Shown one piece after another: positions 62,896 to 64,000 of a stretch of DNA of 64,000 nt. The notes beneath the pieces were generated by a model. The model ran no database searches, was not told the DNA's origin, and worked only from the letters and a program-made list of their open reading frames with translations. The stretch lies in contig JAHBZS010000016.1 of NCBI GenBank assembly GCA_019635285.1, forward strand, positions 1-64,000, written 5' to 3'. Source of the DNA: Rubrivivax sp. (lineage in GTDB: Bacteria > Pseudomonadota > Gammaproteobacteria > Burkholderiales > Burkholderiaceae_C). Numbering within the stretch: position 1 is the stretch's first letter; each line of letters begins with the position of its first letter. Both the position numbers and the translations under genes were made by a program.

Positions 62896-62910
62896 TTAGT
62901 TCTCAACTAA
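62896..62910. promoter_or_regulatory. Operator-like palindrome TTAGTT-CTC-AACTAA
   Basis: A perfect 6-bp inverted repeat with a 3-bp spacer, in an AT-rich island (about 62890-62912) at the end of ACMSD, 34 bp before the binding-protein ATG. TAGTT/AACTA half-sites are common for MarR-type regulators of aromatic catabolism. No regulator gene is in the window. Confidence 0.55.
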
Positions 62911-63926
62911 TTCACGGGGGTCAGGGAAAGCCCGAAGAAGGCTTCGGCATTGCCGCGCAGGATGCGCGCGCGCGCCGCTTCGTCGAGGAACGGCACCTCG
63001 CGCACCAGGCCGCCGATGTGCTGCTCGCCCAGCGGGAACGGGCTGTCCGACCCGAGCATCACGCGCTCGACGCCCATCACGTCGACCAGCAGGCGCAGCG
63101 CGCCGGGGTCGAACACCGCGCTGTCCACGTGCAGGCGGCGTGCGTAGTGCGACGGCGGATGCGGGCAGTCCTTGCGGATGATGTCGCGGTGCTTCCAGGC
63201 GTTGTCGGCGCGGCCCAGCAGCCAGGCGAAGCTGCCGCCGCCGTGGGCGAAGCAGATCTTCAGCGACTCGGGGATACGCTCCAGCGCGCCCGAGAGGATC
63301 AGCGACAGCATGCCCAGCTGCGTTTCGGCGGGCATGGCCACCAGCCAGGGCAGCATCCACTGCTTCATGCGGCCCTCCTTCGGGCCGCCCATCATGTCCC
63401 ACGGGTGCACCAGCAGCGGGATGTTCTTGTGGGCGCAGTGGATCAGGAACTGCACCAGCGTCTCATCGTCCAGATCGCGCTCGCCGACGTGGTTGCCGAT
63501 CTGCACGCCGATGCAGCCGGCGGCCATCGCGCGGTCGGCCTCCCGGCAGGCGAGCTCGGTGTCCTGCAGCGGCACCTGGGCCAGTGCCTTCAACCGCGAC
63601 GGCGCGTGGGCGCAATAGGCCAGCACGTGTTCGTTCATGCGCCGCGCCCAGTCGGCGGTGCGGGCTGCCGGCCAGGCGTAGCCGAACATCACCGGCGTGG
63701 CGCAGATCACCTGCAGCGCAACGCCCTGCGCGTCGAGTTCGGCGACGCGGCGGGCCGGGTCCCACAGCGTGGCATTGACCGGCCGGAAGCGCTTGTCGCC
63801 GAGCATGATGTGGCCGCGCTCGCCGCCGGGCTCGATCTCGAGCCACGGTGCGCGCTCGGCGTCCACCGCGAAGGCCTCGTCGCGCGAAATGCGCGGCAGG
63901 CAGTGGGCGTGCATGTCGATCATCAT
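62907..63926 (-). CDS. nbaD: 2-amino-3-carboxymuconate-6-semialdehyde decarboxylase (ACMSD)
   Basis: 339-residue amidohydrolase-fold enzyme. It matches the ACMSD family throughout: metal ligands in [13 protein letters not shown] (His6, His8), [73 protein letters not shown] and [18 protein letters not shown]. It decarboxylates the ring-cleavage product of 3-hydroxyanthranilate (kynurenine, 2-nitrobenzoate routes) to 2-aminomuconate semialdehyde. Two start codons in tandem (63926 and 63923) overlap the stop of the upstream gene. Confidence 0.92.
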   Translation of the reverse strand: MMIDMHAHCLPRISRDEAFAVDAERAPWLEIEPGGERGHIMLGDKRFRPVNATLWDPARRVAELDAQGVALQVICATPVMFGYAWPAARTADWARRMNEHVLAYCAHAPSRLKALAQVPLQDTELACREADRAMAAGCIGVQIGNHVGERDLDDETLVQFLIHCAHKNIPLLVHPWDMMGGPKEGRMKQWMLPWLVAMPAETQLGMLSLILSGALERIPESLKICFAHGGGSFAWLLGRADNAWKHRDIIRKDCPHPPSHYARRLHVDSAVFDPGALRLLVDVMGVERVMLGSDSPFPLGEQHIGGLVREVPFLDEAARARILRGNAEAFFGLSLTPVN

Positions 63927-64000
63927 CTTTGCAGTACGCGTGAGCCGGCCAGCGCCGCATGCCAGGCCTGGTGGTCGCGGCCCGGGTGCACCGTGCCGCA
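63923..64000 (-). CDS. 3' end of an unidentified gene (window edge)
   Basis: Twenty-five codons ending [22 protein letters not shown] before a TGA that overlaps the ACMSD start (ATGATGA). The overlap suggests it is the upstream gene of the same operon. The fragment is too short to identify; it is unlike the endings of 3-hydroxyanthranilate dioxygenase that I know. Confidence 0.6.
   Translation of the reverse strand, partial: CGTVHPGRDHQAWHAALAGSRVLQR

Overview
The window is very GC-rich, gene-dense DNA from one bacterial chromosome. It looks like a beta-proteobacterium of the order Burkholderiales (Rubrivivax/Ideonella/Leptothrix or Comamonadaceae-like). The reasons are the extreme G/C third-position bias, the order rsmB - DUF4390 - ntrY-like kinase - short NtrX-like regulator, two complete liv-type ABC operons, an FFLEELY-motif protein, and a dispersed hairpin repeat of a type I associate with this group. 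About 57 protein genes and one tRNA-Phe are called. I see no phage, transposase, integrase, CRISPR array, rRNA or replication origin. No gene-free gap exceeds about 235 bp; the largest are 9402-9634 (contains the tRNA), 33383-33602, 23155-23353 and the gaps beside the iron transporter. Start codons are often GTG or TTG, and many neighbouring genes overlap by the ATGA type.

Layout. 1-6.3 kb: proA (5' end outside the window), a LemA protein, an MFS carrier, then folE followed on the same strand by a BLUF blue-light sensor, with rsmB and a DUF4390 protein divergent from them. 6.3-9.5 kb: an NtrY-like kinase, a response regulator lacking the AAA+ domain, and tRNA-Phe with a clear terminator. 9.6-12.2 kb: a DUF1615 lipoprotein divergent from an MltB-type lytic transglycosylase. 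12.3-16.1 kb: a ferric-iron ABC transporter (binding protein, hairpin terminator, fused double permease, ATPase) with a convergent orphan MbtH-like gene. 16.3-26.9 kb: small exported/membrane proteins, a class II aldolase, a TPR-GGDEF cyclase, a transglutaminase, a phosphatase, a VOC protein, a MetE-like enzyme, a CorA-like protein and a 1-pyrroline-5-carboxylate-type dehydrogenase. 27-31.8 kb: the first liv operon. 31.9-43.6 kb: a stand-alone ComEC-like metallo-hydrolase, a methyltransferase, AMP nucleosidase, an MFS carrier, an amidase, an EF-G paralogue, a YdcF protein, an aldo/keto reductase and a DUF2855 protein. 43.7-46.7 kb: ECF sigma factor, Tat-exported ferritin-like protein, cytochrome c, and a two-haem lipoprotein. 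46.8-56.2 kb: an HDOD protein, an AHSA1 protein, LysR divergent from sulfatase-MscS, an AsnC regulator divergent from hpd-phhA, a hydrolase and an FFLEELY protein. 56.2-64 kb: an M20 hydrolase, an ABM monooxygenase-like protein, the second liv operon, and aminocarboxymuconate-semialdehyde decarboxylase, with the end of one more gene at the window edge.

How they work together. phhA and hpd take phenylalanine to tyrosine and on to homogentisate under a probable AsnC/Lrp regulator. The ACMSD gene with liv operon 2 suggests uptake and meta-cleavage breakdown of an aminoaromatic or kynurenine-type compound; a 15-bp palindrome upstream of that transporter looks like its operator. The three ABC operons share a design in which a hairpin or structured repeat lies directly after the binding-protein gene. 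The parts most worth a second look are the ECF/ferritin/cytochrome cluster, the orphan MbtH, the folE-BLUF pair and the covarying repeats inside liv operon 2. I did not find an obviously new defence or mobile system.
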